Below are positions 25,160 to 32,765 of a stretch of 64,000 bases of DNA, one piece after another; position 1 is the first letter of the stretch; every line of letters begins with the position of its first letter. Source of the stretch: Microbacterium sp. BK668 (GTDB lineage: Bacteria > Actinomycetota > Actinomycetes > Actinomycetales > Microbacteriaceae). The notes below the pieces were generated by a model. The model saw only the letters and a list, made by a program, of their open reading frames with translations. It ran no database searches and was not told the DNA's origin. Made by a program: the position numbers and the translations under genes. Location: positions 930,001 to 994,000 of the forward strand of contig NZ_SNWG01000001.1 in the NCBI RefSeq assembly GCF_004362195.1. Reading direction: 5' to 3'.

Positions 25160-25789
25160 ATGCACGTTTCCACGTCTTCCCCCACCACCACCTCGGGTGC
25201 TCGGCACCGGCTTCGGTGGCGGGTCGTCGACATCGTCGTCGCGAGCGTCATCGGCGTCGCGTCGGGCTTGATCTTCCTGTTCTGGAACATCGGCTACCTC
25301 GGCCCCAAGGCGCTGCTGGAGCCGCTGCTTCCCGGCCTCCAGGGACTGCTCGACGGGCCGTGGCTCTTCGCCGGCGTGCTGGGCGCGTTGATCATCCGCA
25401 AACCCGGTGCGGCCGTCTACACCGAGACGCTCGCGGCCGTTGTCTCGGCCCTCGTCGGCAACCAGTGGGGCGGCTTCCTGACGCTCGAGGCCGGGCTCGT
25501 GCAGGGCCTCGGCGCGGAGCTGGTGTTCCTCGCGTTCTTCTACCGCGTGTGGAGCCTTCCGGTGGCGATGCTCGCCGGCGCCGGCGCCGCGCTCGCGGGG
25601 GGCGTCAACAACCTCCTCCTCTGGTACACCGGGTCGGGCGCGACCTTCACGGTCGTCTACCTCATATCGACCGTCGTCTCGGGCGCGCTCCTCGCGGGGG
25701 CGCTGCCCTGGGCGCTCACGCGAGGTCTCGCCCGCACCGGCGCCCTCGACCGCTTCGCCTCGGGCCGCGAAGCGCGCGTGCGCGTCTAG
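25160..25789 (+). CDS. ykoE: ECF transporter S component YkoE (thiamine precursor, probably HMP)
   Basis: This 209-residue membrane protein has six predicted helices. It matches the YkoE family (RWRVVDIVVASVIGVASGLI, LIIRKPGAAVYTETLAAVVS, LVQGLGAELVFLAFFYR), the substrate-binding component of an energy-coupling-factor importer thought to take up hydroxymethylpyrimidine or a related thiamine precursor. The gene follows the TPP riboswitch directly, and genes for a double ATPase and a T component follow, completing the ykoEDC set. It ends one base before the ATPase start. Confidence 0.92.
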   Translation: MHVSTSSPTTTSGARHRLRWRVVDIVVASVIGVASGLIFLFWNIGYLGPKALLEPLLPGLQGLLDGPWLFAGVLGALIIRKPGAAVYTETLAAVVSALVGNQWGGFLTLEAGLVQGLGAELVFLAFFYRVWSLPVAMLAGAGAALAGGVNNLLLWYTGSGATFTVVYLISTVVSGALLAGALPWALTRGLARTGALDRFASGREARVRV

Positions 25790-25790
25790 C

Positions 25791-27263
25791 GTGCCTGGCC
25801 GGACGCCGGGTCCCGCCGCGGTCGAGGCCCGAGGCTGGGGCTGGCGACATGCCAGCCGGCAGGCGTGGGCGATCCGGGATGCCTCGTTCCGGATCGAGCC
25901 CGGTGAGCGGGTGCTGCTCCTCGGCGCCTCGGGGTCGGGCAAGTCGACGCTCCTGCACGGGCTCGCCGGGGTGCTCGGCGGTGACGACGAGGGCGAAGCG
26001 GAGGGCGAGCTGCGCGTCGGCGGCCGGCCCGCGGCATCCATGCGGGGCGCAGCGGGGCTCGTGCTGCAGGATCCCGACGCGCAGGTCGTCCTCGCCCGCG
26101 TGGGCGACGACGTCGCCTTCGGCTGCGAGAACCTCGGCGTCCCGCGCCAGCGGATCTGGCCGCGCGTCCGCGATGCGCTCGACGCCGTCGGGCTCGACGT
26201 GCCGCTGGACCGGCCTACCAAGGCGCTCTCCGGCGGGCAGAAGCAGCGCCTCGCGCTGGCCGGCGCGCTCGCGATGCAGCCGGGCCTCCTGCTGCTCGAC
26301 GAGCCGACCGCGAACCTCGACCCGGCCGGCGTCGTCGAGGTGCGCTCCGCGGTCGAGCGCCTGCTGGAGCGGCACCCGGCCACGCTCGTGGTCGTCGAGC
26401 ACCGCGTCGAGGTGTGGCTGCCGGTCGTCACGAGGGTCGTCGTGCTCGGAGGCGGGGGAGTCGTCGCCGACGGCGCGCCCGACGACGTGCTGGGCAGGGA
26501 GGGGAGGCGCTTGGCCTCCGAAGGGGTGTGGGTCCCCGGCATCCCGCCCGCGGTGCCCGGGCCGCCCGTCGCCCCGCCGGGGGCGGATCTGCTCACTGCC
26601 CGCGACCTCGCGGTCGAGAGGGTGAAGGGCCGTCCCGTCGCGAGCGGGATCGAGGTAGAGGTCCGGGAGGGGGCGGTGCTCGCGGTCACGGGGCCCAACG
26701 GTGCGGGCAAGTCCACGCTGGGGCTCACCCTTGCGGGTCTCCTGCCCCCTGACCGCGGCGACCTGGCGGCGACGGACGCGCTGGCCGGCGGCGCCGGTCC
26801 TGCGCCGATCCGCTGGACCTCTCGTCAGCTGCTGACCCGCATCGGCACGGTGTTCCAGGACCCCGAGCACCAGCTGCTCGCCCGGACGGTGCGCGACGAG
26901 CTCGAGGTCGGTCCGCGCGCGCTCGGGCTCGACGAGCGCCGGATGTCGCCTCGCGTCGACGAGCTCCTCGCCCGGCTGCGACTCGACCGGCTCGCCGCGG
27001 CGAATCCCTTCACGCTCTCCGGCGGTGAGAAGCGCCGGTTGACCGTCGCCGCGGCGCTCGCCACCGCGCCCCGCGTGCTGGTGCTCGACGAGCCGACGTT
27101 CGGGCAGGACGCGAGGACCTGGGCCGAGCTGGTCGACCTCCTCGCCCGGCTCCGCGACGGGCGGGCCGGCGACGAACGCTCGGCCATCGTCGCCATCACG
27201 CACGACCTCGACGTCGTGCGGGCGCTTCACGCCGACGTCCTCGAGCTCGGGGCGGCGCCGTGA
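25791..27263 (+). CDS. ykoD: ECF transporter double ATPase YkoD
   Basis: This 490-residue fused ATPase has two complete ABC domains. The first has GASGSGKST, then LSGGQKQRLALAGALAM and LLLLDEPTANLD; the second has GPNGAGKST, then LSGGEKRRLTVAAALAT and VLVLDEPTFGQD. It powers the YkoE/YkoC importer. The start GTG 25791 lies one base past the ykoE stop. The two-in-one layout is standard for YkoD. Confidence 0.92.
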   Translation: MPGRTPGPAAVEARGWGWRHASRQAWAIRDASFRIEPGERVLLLGASGSGKSTLLHGLAGVLGGDDEGEAEGELRVGGRPAASMRGAAGLVLQDPDAQVVLARVGDDVAFGCENLGVPRQRIWPRVRDALDAVGLDVPLDRPTKALSGGQKQRLALAGALAMQPGLLLLDEPTANLDPAGVVEVRSAVERLLERHPATLVVVEHRVEVWLPVVTRVVVLGGGGVVADGAPDDVLGREGRRLASEGVWVPGIPPAVPGPPVAPPGADLLTARDLAVERVKGRPVASGIEVEVREGAVLAVTGPNGAGKSTLGLTLAGLLPPDRGDLAATDALAGGAGPAPIRWTSRQLLTRIGTVFQDPEHQLLARTVRDELEVGPRALGLDERRMSPRVDELLARLRLDRLAAANPFTLSGGEKRRLTVAAALATAPRVLVLDEPTFGQDARTWAELVDLLARLRDGRAGDERSAIVAITHDLDVVRALHADVLELGAAP

Positions 27264-27303
27264 CGGGGCGTCGGGCGGGGCTCCCGTCGCGTTGTGCCGA
27301 TCA

Positions 27304-27394
27304 GCGGAGGGGATTCCGCGGGGGGAGGGCGCGACCCCCGCTCGGGGTCCTCCTCCGGCTCGATCCCCTCCGCTCCCCTCGCGGAGGGGAGGAG
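27304..27394 (+). promoter_or_regulatory. Three-arm alternative hairpins over the ykoC ribosome site
   Basis: Between ykoD and ykoC three related arms occur: GCGGAGGGGAT (27304-27314), ATCCCCTCCGC (27363-27373) and GCGGAGGGGA (27381-27390). The middle arm can pair with either outer arm: 11 bp with the distal one, or 10 bp with the proximal one across a 7-base loop. The proximal hairpin covers part of the GGAGG ribosome site (27388-27392) seven bases before ATG 27400. This is the geometry of a translational switch, and it is inferred from sequence only. Confidence 0.5.
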
Positions 27395-27399
27395 ATGGC

Positions 27400-28200
27400 A
27401 TGACGCTCCTCGAGACGCACGCGCGGACCGGCGTCGTGGCGCGCATCAACCCCGTGGCCAAGCTCGGCGCGAGCGCCCTCATCGCCCTGCCGCTCGTGCT
27501 CACGCTCGACTGGGTGTCGGCGTCCGTCGCACTGCTGCTGGAGTGCCTGCTCTTCCCGTTCGCGGGGATCGGCTGGCGCGAGTTCTGGGCGCGCACGTGG
27601 CCCGTCTGGCTCGCCGCGCCCCTCACCGCCCTGACGATCGCGCTCTACGGCGAGACGTCCGGGGAGGTGTACGTCGACTGGTTCCTCGTGCGGATCAGCG
27701 AGGGGTCGCTGGAGCTCGCCGTCGCGACCTTCTTCCGCGTGCTCGCGATCGCCCTGCCGTCGGTTGTGCTGTTCGTGACGGTCGACCCCACCGACCTCGC
27801 CGACGGCCTCGCCCAGGTGCTGCGCCTGCCGGCGCGGTTCGTTCTCGGGGCGCTCGCCGGGCTGCGCATGGTCGGCCTCTTCATCGACGACTGGCGCGCG
27901 CTCGAGCTCGCCCGCAGGGCGCGGGGCGTCGCGGACCGCGGGCGCACGCGGCGCTTCGTCGGGATGGCGTTCGCACTCCTCGTGCTCTCGATCCGCCGCG
28001 GGTCGAAGCTCGCCACCTCGATGGAGGCTCGCGGGTTCGGCGCGCCCGTGCAGCGCACGTGGGCGCGCGAGTCGCGCTTCGGCGGACGGGAGTGGGCGCT
28101 CCTGGCGATCGGGGCGGCCGTCTCGGCGGTCGCCGTGGCGGCCGCCGTGCTCGCCGGCACATGGAACTTCATCCTCGGCCCGGGCTCGATCGGTGCCTGA
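27400..28200 (+). CDS. ykoC: ECF transporter T component YkoC
   Basis: This 266-residue protein is the EcfT-type transmembrane subunit: it opens RINPVAKLGASALIALPLVL, has four to five helices, and carries the coupling motif region LELARRARGVADRG and SMEARGFGAP (the two Ala-Arg-Gly motifs that contact the ATPases). It joins YkoD to the substrate-binding YkoE. ATG 27400 has a strong GGAGG site. A 136-bp gap separates it from ykoD, unlike the tight ykoE-ykoD spacing, and that gap holds the alternative hairpins. Confidence 0.92.
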   Translation: MTLLETHARTGVVARINPVAKLGASALIALPLVLTLDWVSASVALLLECLLFPFAGIGWREFWARTWPVWLAAPLTALTIALYGETSGEVYVDWFLVRISEGSLELAVATFFRVLAIALPSVVLFVTVDPTDLADGLAQVLRLPARFVLGALAGLRMVGLFIDDWRALELARRARGVADRGRTRRFVGMAFALLVLSIRRGSKLATSMEARGFGAPVQRTWARESRFGGREWALLAIGAAVSAVAVAAAVLAGTWNFILGPGSIGA

Positions 28201-28224
28201 CTCGCGGGGCCCGCGGACCGCGAG
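28201..28224. terminator. Hairpin between convergent ykoC and SRPBCC genes
   Basis: CTCGCGG at 28201-28207 pairs perfectly with CCGCGAG at 28218-28224 across a 10-base loop. It starts immediately after the ykoC stop and lies in the 29-bp gap between convergent genes. There is no U-run, as is common for actinobacterial terminators. Confidence 0.45.
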
Positions 28225-28229
28225 GGGGA

Positions 28230-28736
28230 TCAGGGCGCGAGGGCGGCGTACTCGTCGCGCAGACCGGGGTAGTAGTCGTCCCACACGATGGCCGAAACAT
28301 CCTGACCCTCGTGGGCGGCCATGGCGCGGTCGAGGTAGTACTCCCAGCCCGGCCCGATCGACCCGACATCCGCGCCCGGCGACAGGCGCTGTCCGAAGGT
28401 CAGCGTCGTGACCCCCGCCGTCTCGTCGAGCTCGAACCACAGATGCCAGCCGGCGCCCGTGCCCTCGGCATCCGTGTTGCCCGCGAAACGGCGGGGACGA
28501 TCGCACTCCAGGATGGTGTACTGCGACGGCTCCGGGTCGTCTGCCTCGGCGGTCATGAAGAACGAGACCCGGCCCATGGTCGGGTCGCCCTCCCAGTAGC
28601 CGATCCAGTCGCGGAGCCGATCGGACTCCGTGAACGTCTGCCACACGGCCTCGGCGGGCGAGCCGAACGTGCGGGTCAGGACGAGGTTCGGCACGTCGTC
28701 GATCATGGTGACGGTGCCGGTGCGGGTGGCGGTCAT
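28230..28736 (-). CDS. SRPBCC (AHSA1-like) domain protein
   Basis: The protein has 168 residues. The START-like pattern is visible: LVLTRTFGSPAEAVWQTFTE near the start, then WIGYWEGDP, the strand GWHLWFELDETAGVTTLTFG, and a long C-terminal helix GWEYYLDRAMAAHEGQ. SRPBCC domains bind hydrophobic ligands, and the AHSA1-type bacterial members are mostly uncharacterised. ATG 28736 overlaps the stop of the APH-like gene, so the two are co-translated. No catalytic motif is seen. Confidence 0.8.
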   Translation of the reverse strand: MTATRTGTVTMIDDVPNLVLTRTFGSPAEAVWQTFTESDRLRDWIGYWEGDPTMGRVSFFMTAEADDPEPSQYTILECDRPRRFAGNTDAEGTGAGWHLWFELDETAGVTTLTFGQRLSPGADVGSIGPGWEYYLDRAMAAHEGQDVSAIVWDDYYPGLRDEYAALAP

Positions 28737-29458
28737 GTCGCGTTCCAGAGCTCCCGGTAGTAGTCGGTGCGCTCGGCGTCGGGTTGGATCCCGTACGCCG
28801 CGAGGAGAGCGCCGTCCCATCCGGGTCCATAGTTCCACTCGGTGCTCATCGATGCCACGGCCAGATCCGCCCAGCGGTCGCCGACCCCCAGCGCCCCGAG
28901 GTCCACGTGCGCCGTCCACCGCCCGCGGGCGTCGAGGAGGGTGTTCGGCGAGCACGCGTCGCCGTGGCACACGACGAGCGCGTCGACGGCGGGCGGCTCG
29001 CGCAGGCGATCGGGAAGACGGATGCCTCGGACCGCCGCCTTCGCGATGCGCGAGGCCGCGCTCCGCTCGAAGGGGCAGTCGGCCACCGGGAGGGCATCGT
29101 GCAGGGCCCGCAGACCTTCCCCGATCGCCCGCACCGCCGTCGCGGGCTCGGCGATCCAGCGCGGCGCCACGGCGGACTCTCCCGGCACCGTCTCGGTCAC
29201 CATCCACTCGTGCGTCTCGTCACCTCCGAACTCGACCACGCGCGGCACGTCGGTGTAGCGACCCGCCCAGTCCAGCCGTTCGGCCTCGGCGGCGAACGAC
29301 GTCTCGAGGTTCCGTGGGGAGTGCTTGATGTGGCGACCGTCCGACGTGCGGAAGGTCAGTCCGCCGAGCTCGTTGACCCACACCGGCCGCAGCCTCGCGC
29401 CCCGCGCGAGCGCTCGCACGCGCTCAGGCACCTCGATGGCTGCCAGCGGGATGGACAT
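28733..29458 (-). CDS. Aminoglycoside 3'-phosphotransferase-like kinase
   Basis: The kinase-like fold of APH enzymes is clear in this 241-residue protein. The catalytic loop reads VVCHGDACSPNTLLD (Asp and Asn of the Brenner motif), followed by the metal-binding segment HVDLGALGVGDRWADLAVAS, close to the APH(3') pattern. The N-terminal lobe has GGLTFRTSDG and a Lys in HIKHSPRNLETSF. It may phosphorylate an aminoglycoside or another hydroxylated small molecule; a resistance phenotype cannot be assumed. The start ATG 29458 is chosen because the APH-like sequence begins just after it. A longer frame to 29515 would add low-quality sequence next to a repeat. Confidence 0.75.
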   Translation of the reverse strand: MSIPLAAIEVPERVRALARGARLRPVWVNELGGLTFRTSDGRHIKHSPRNLETSFAAEAERLDWAGRYTDVPRVVEFGGDETHEWMVTETVPGESAVAPRWIAEPATAVRAIGEGLRALHDALPVADCPFERSAASRIAKAAVRGIRLPDRLREPPAVDALVVCHGDACSPNTLLDARGRWTAHVDLGALGVGDRWADLAVASMSTEWNYGPGWDGALLAAYGIQPDAERTDYYRELWNAT

Positions 29459-29512
29459 GACCTCATTCTCGGCGGATGCCGCGACATCCGCTCGCGCCGA
29501 CGACGAGCGCCG

Positions 29513-29562
29513 CACTTCCCTGCGAGCGCGACACCGATCGAGGCAGCCGTCGCAGGGAAGTG
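29513..29562. repeat. Palindromic repeat family A, copy 2
   Basis: A perfect 13-bp stem pairs 29513-29525 (CACTTCCCTGCGA) with 29550-29562 (TCGCAGGGAAGTG). The enclosed sequence contains CACCGATCGA at 29532-29541, exactly as in the loop of copy 1 at 4593-4602. Stem words and loop are shared, while the flanks differ. It lies upstream of both the APH-like gene (minus) and the SDR gene (plus), so here it cannot be a simple 3'-end terminator. Confidence 0.75.
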
Positions 29563-29707
29563 TCGCGCGCGGCCGCGCTCCCGTGACGGTGCCCTCCCCG
29601 CTAGCCTGGTGGCGTCCTCCGTCGCCGACACGGCCGCCGATACGGCTGAGACGCAGTCCCGCCTATGCTGGGACTGGATGCCACCACACGAGTTCGAAGG
29701 AGAACGC

Positions 29708-30469
29708 ATGGACATCTCGGGTGCAGCGGCTCTCGTGACCGGCGGCGCGAGCGGCCTGGGCCTGGCCACGGCGCGCCGGCTCGCCGGCGCGGGCGCGTCC
29801 GTCACCATCGTGGACCTGCCCTCGTCGGCCGGGGCCTCCGTCGCCTCGGAGTTCGGCGGGTCGTTCTCACCGGCCGACGTCACCGACCCGGCGCAGGTGG
29901 CCGAGGCCGTCGCGCAGGCCGCAGCATCCGGTCCCCTCCGCGTCGTGGTGAACTGCGCCGGCATCGCGCCGCCCGCGAAGGTGCTCGACCGCGAGGGCAA
30001 CCCCTCGCCGCTCGCCGACTTCGAGCGCATCGTGCGCATCAACCTCGTCGGCACGTACAACGTCATCGCCCAGGCCTCCGCCGTCATGTCCAAGACCGAG
30101 GCGACCGCCGACGGAGATCGCGGGGTGATCGTCAACACGGCGAGCGTGGCGGCCTTCGACGGGCAGATCGGGCAGCCGGCCTACTCGGCGAGCAAGGGCG
30201 GCGTCCACGCCATGACGCTGCCGATCGCGCGCGAGCTCGCGCGCTACGGCATCCGCGTCCTGACGATCGCGCCCGGCATCATGGAGACCCCGATGCTCAA
30301 GGGCCTGCCCGAGGCGGCCCAGGAGTCGCTCGGGCAGCAGGTCCCGTATCCGCAGCGACTCGGCCGCCCCGACGAGTACGCGAAGCTCGTGCTGGCGATC
30401 GTCGACAACGGCTACCTCAACGGCGAGACCATCCGTCTCGACGGCGCGATCCGCATGGCGCCGAAGTGA
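29708..30469 (+). CDS. Short-chain dehydrogenase, 3-hydroxyacyl-CoA dehydrogenase type (HSD17B10-like)
   Basis: This 253-residue SDR has the cofactor motif TGGASGLGLATARRLAGAGA, NCAG, and the catalytic Ser-Tyr-Lys (VNTASVAAFDG then YSASKGG). The inserted loop KVLDREGNPSPLADFERIVR and the motif APGIMETPMLKGLPEA are typical of 3-hydroxyacyl-CoA dehydrogenase type II (2-methyl-3-hydroxybutyryl-CoA or general fatty acyl substrates). ATG 29708 has GAAGGAG upstream. It heads a run with an enoyl-CoA hydratase, which supports a role in branched-chain or fatty acid beta-oxidation. Confidence 0.85.
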   Translation: MDISGAAALVTGGASGLGLATARRLAGAGASVTIVDLPSSAGASVASEFGGSFSPADVTDPAQVAEAVAQAAASGPLRVVVNCAGIAPPAKVLDREGNPSPLADFERIVRINLVGTYNVIAQASAVMSKTEATADGDRGVIVNTASVAAFDGQIGQPAYSASKGGVHAMTLPIARELARYGIRVLTIAPGIMETPMLKGLPEAAQESLGQQVPYPQRLGRPDEYAKLVLAIVDNGYLNGETIRLDGAIRMAPK

Positions 30470-30512
30470 TCGTGCGGCCTATCGCAGCAGCTACTTCGGA
30501 AAGGATGTCCCG

Positions 30513-31289
30513 ATGAGCGACTCGATCCTCGTCGCGCGCGAGGGGGCTCTCGCGCGCGTCACCTTCAACCGTCCGGCCTACCTCAACGCGATGGACTTCG
30601 AGATGGGGCGGCTCTGGCGCGACATCGCGCACGACCTCACCTCCGACGACTCCGTCGGAGCCGTGATCCTGGATGCCGCGGGCCCCGCCTTCTGCGCCGG
30701 AGGCGACGTCCTCGCGATGGCGACCTCGCAGGCGACGGGCGCGGAGGTGACCGAGACCGCGCACATCATCCACGACGGGATCCGCACGTTCGCCCTCTCC
30801 CACACGCCGATCGTCGCGGCGGTCCAGGGCGCCGTCGCCGGCGGCGGGCTGGGCCTCATGCTCACCGCCGACTACATCGTCGCGTCGCAGTCGGCGAAGT
30901 TCGTCAGCAAGTACGCCAACATCGGCCTGACGCCCGACCTCGGCGTCTCGACCCTGCTCCCGGCCGCGATCGGCCAGCGCCGGGCTCTCCAGCTGCTGCT
31001 CCAGGACCGCACCATCGACGCGGCCACCGCCCTCGACTGGGGTCTGGTGGCCGAGGTCGTCCCCGCCGCAGACGTGGCCGCTCGCGCCCAGGCGATCGCC
31101 GACTTCTGGCTGGCCGGCGCCACAGCGGCGTTCGGCCACGCCAAGCGCCTCGTCCGGGTCGGCGCCGCCCGCAGCTTCGAGGAGAACCTCGACGACGAGG
31201 CCGCGACGATCGGAGCCCGCTTCGAGACCCCCGAGTCGCGCACGCGGGTCGCCGCGTTCGCCGCGGCATCCGCCAAGCGCTCTTCCTGA
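30513..31289 (+). CDS. Enoyl-CoA hydratase/isomerase family protein
   Basis: This 258-residue crotonase-fold protein begins ARVTFNRPAYLNAMDFEM. The oxyanion-hole motifs are FCAGGDVLAMA and GAVAGGGLGLMLTADYIV. At the catalytic-Glu position of hydratases the sequence reads KYANIGLTPDLGVSTLLPA: one catalytic Glu appears replaced (Asn/Ile in place of xEIxxG), and an Asp follows in DLGVS, so isomerase or hydrolase activity is as likely as hydration. It lies 43 bp after the SDR gene with AAAGGA upstream, probably in the same transcript. Confidence 0.8.
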   Translation: MSDSILVAREGALARVTFNRPAYLNAMDFEMGRLWRDIAHDLTSDDSVGAVILDAAGPAFCAGGDVLAMATSQATGAEVTETAHIIHDGIRTFALSHTPIVAAVQGAVAGGGLGLMLTADYIVASQSAKFVSKYANIGLTPDLGVSTLLPAAIGQRRALQLLLQDRTIDAATALDWGLVAEVVPAADVAARAQAIADFWLAGATAAFGHAKRLVRVGAARSFEENLDDEAATIGARFETPESRTRVAAFAAASAKRSS

Positions 31290-31404
31290 CCACCCCTCCC
31301 GCCTGCCCCGCCGCGGCGGCTCAGCATGCCCCGATCTCCGTCGCTCCGGGCCTCCGGAACGGGCGGGATCGGGAGAGCATGACACCGAAACCCAAGGAGA
31401 CGAG

Positions 31405-32259
31405 ATGACCGACCCCTCGACCGGCTCGGCGCCCCTCGCCGGCAAGACGATCCTCATGTCGGGCGGGAGCCGCGGCATAGGCCTCGCGATCGCCCTGCGC
31501 GCGGCGCGCGACGGCGCGAACATCGCCCTGCTGGCCAAGACCGACACGCCCCACCCCAAGCTGGAGGGCACGGTGCACTCGGCGGCGGATCAGATCCGGG
31601 ATGCCGGTGGCCGCGCTCTCCCGATCGTCGGCGACGTCCGCAGCGACGACGACATCACTCGCGCCGTGCTGGAGACCCAGGGCGAGTTCGGGGGCATCGA
31701 CATCGTCGTCAACAACGCGAGCGTCATCGACCTCTCGGGATCCCTCGATCTCGCGGCCAAGAAGTACGACCTCATGCAGGACGTCAACGTCCGCGGGACC
31801 TTCCTGCTCTCGCGCACGGCGGTGCCGATCCTGCGCGAGAGTGCGAATCCGCACATCCTGTCGCTGTCGCCGCCGCTCAACCTCTCCCCGAAGTGGCTCG
31901 GCGCGCACACCGGGTACACGCTCGCCAAGTACGGCATGACGATGGCGACGCTCGGTCTCGCGGCCGAGTTCGGGAAGGACGGGATCGCGGCGAACACGCT
32001 CTGGCCGCGCACGACGATCGCGACGGCCGCCGTGCAGTTCGCGCTCGGCGGCGACATGATGATGAAGGCGAGCCGTACGCCCGAGATCTACGCCGACGCC
32101 GCGTACGAGGTGCTGACCCGGCCGGCGCGCGAGCACACCGGCCAGACGCTCCTCGTCGAGGACGTGCTCCAAGAGGCGGGCGTGACGGACTTCTCGGGAT
32201 ACGCCGCCGTTCCCGGAACGCCCGACGACCGGCTCTTCCCCGACATCTTCCTGGACTGA
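31405..32259 (+). CDS. SDR family oxidoreductase, HSDL2-like
   Basis: The protein has 284 residues. The NAD(P) motif MSGGSRGIGLAIALRAARDG is followed by NNAS and YTLAKYG (catalytic Tyr and Lys). The features LLAKTDTPHPKLEGTVHSAA and LWPRTTIATAAVQ are typical of the hydroxysteroid-dehydrogenase-like 2 (HSDL2) branch, whose substrate is unsettled but linked to fatty acid metabolism. The SCP2 domain of the animal protein is absent. ATG 31405 has AAGGAGA upstream. It follows the hydratase by 115 bp. Confidence 0.85.
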   Translation: MTDPSTGSAPLAGKTILMSGGSRGIGLAIALRAARDGANIALLAKTDTPHPKLEGTVHSAADQIRDAGGRALPIVGDVRSDDDITRAVLETQGEFGGIDIVVNNASVIDLSGSLDLAAKKYDLMQDVNVRGTFLLSRTAVPILRESANPHILSLSPPLNLSPKWLGAHTGYTLAKYGMTMATLGLAAEFGKDGIAANTLWPRTTIATAAVQFALGGDMMMKASRTPEIYADAAYEVLTRPAREHTGQTLLVEDVLQEAGVTDFSGYAAVPGTPDDRLFPDIFLD

Positions 32260-32291
32260 CGGGACGCCGCCGCGCGGCGTAGCGTGGCGGC

Positions 32292-32657
32292 ATGGCGGTG
32301 CGGAGTCTGTTCCCCATCCTGCTGACACGTGACCTTCCGCGGCTGGTGGCCTTCTACGAGCGCGCGCTCCACGCCGTCGTCGACTACCGCTTCGGCTCCG
32401 CCGATGAAGACGACTACGTCTCGCTGCGGATCGGCGCTGCGGCGCTCGGCGTGGGGCGCGACCCTGACGCGCCCGCCTCGGGCGATCGCATCGCACTCTG
32501 GTTCTACGTCGACGATGTCGACGCGACCTTCTCCCGGTGGATCGCGAGCGGCGGATCCGCGCGACAGCCCCCCGACGACATGCCCTGGGGTGAGCGAGTC
32601 GCGCAGGTGCGCGACCCCGACGGCAATCTCGTCAACCTCGGCGCCGCGCCCGCGTGA
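32292..32657 (+). CDS. VOC/glyoxalase-like protein
   Basis: This 121-residue single-domain protein is a vicinal-oxygen-chelate fold: it opens FPILLTRDLPRLVAFYERAL, has the strand WFYVDDVDATFSRWIASG in the middle, and ends RDPDGNLVNLGA. Such proteins dimerise around a metal; some are dioxygenases or resistance proteins, and many are unassigned. There is no ribosome site, but TAGCGT lies six bases before ATG 32292, so a leaderless transcript of its own is likely. Confidence 0.8.
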   Translation: MAVRSLFPILLTRDLPRLVAFYERALHAVVDYRFGSADEDDYVSLRIGAAALGVGRDPDAPASGDRIALWFYVDDVDATFSRWIASGGSARQPPDDMPWGERVAQVRDPDGNLVNLGAAPA

Positions 32658-32677
32658 TCGTCCGGGCCGATCCCGGC

Positions 32678-32712
32678 GCGTTCCGTGTCGCTTCGCTCGT
32701 TCAGCGACCGGG
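32678..32712. repeat. Repeat family B, single copy
   Basis: GCGTTCCGTGTCGCTTCGCT continuing to CAGCGACCGGG. It matches the ends and spacing of the copies at 23425, 43600, 45369 and 61330. It lies between the convergent VOC and LysE genes, close to both stops. Confidence 0.6.
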
Positions 32713-32765
32713 ATGCCTCGGCGGGTTTCATCTCCCCTCGCTCGTCGCGAGAGCGAGCCACCCGC

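Noticed and set aside
22436..26728. 1430-residue minus-strand open frame
   Set aside because: It runs antisense through the J-domain, ykoE and ykoD genes and across the TPP riboswitch. No domain is recognisable.
28733..29458. Confirmed aminoglycoside resistance gene
   Set aside because: The kinase motifs fit the APH superfamily, but substrate residues cannot be verified and many chromosomal APH-like proteins are not resistance genes.
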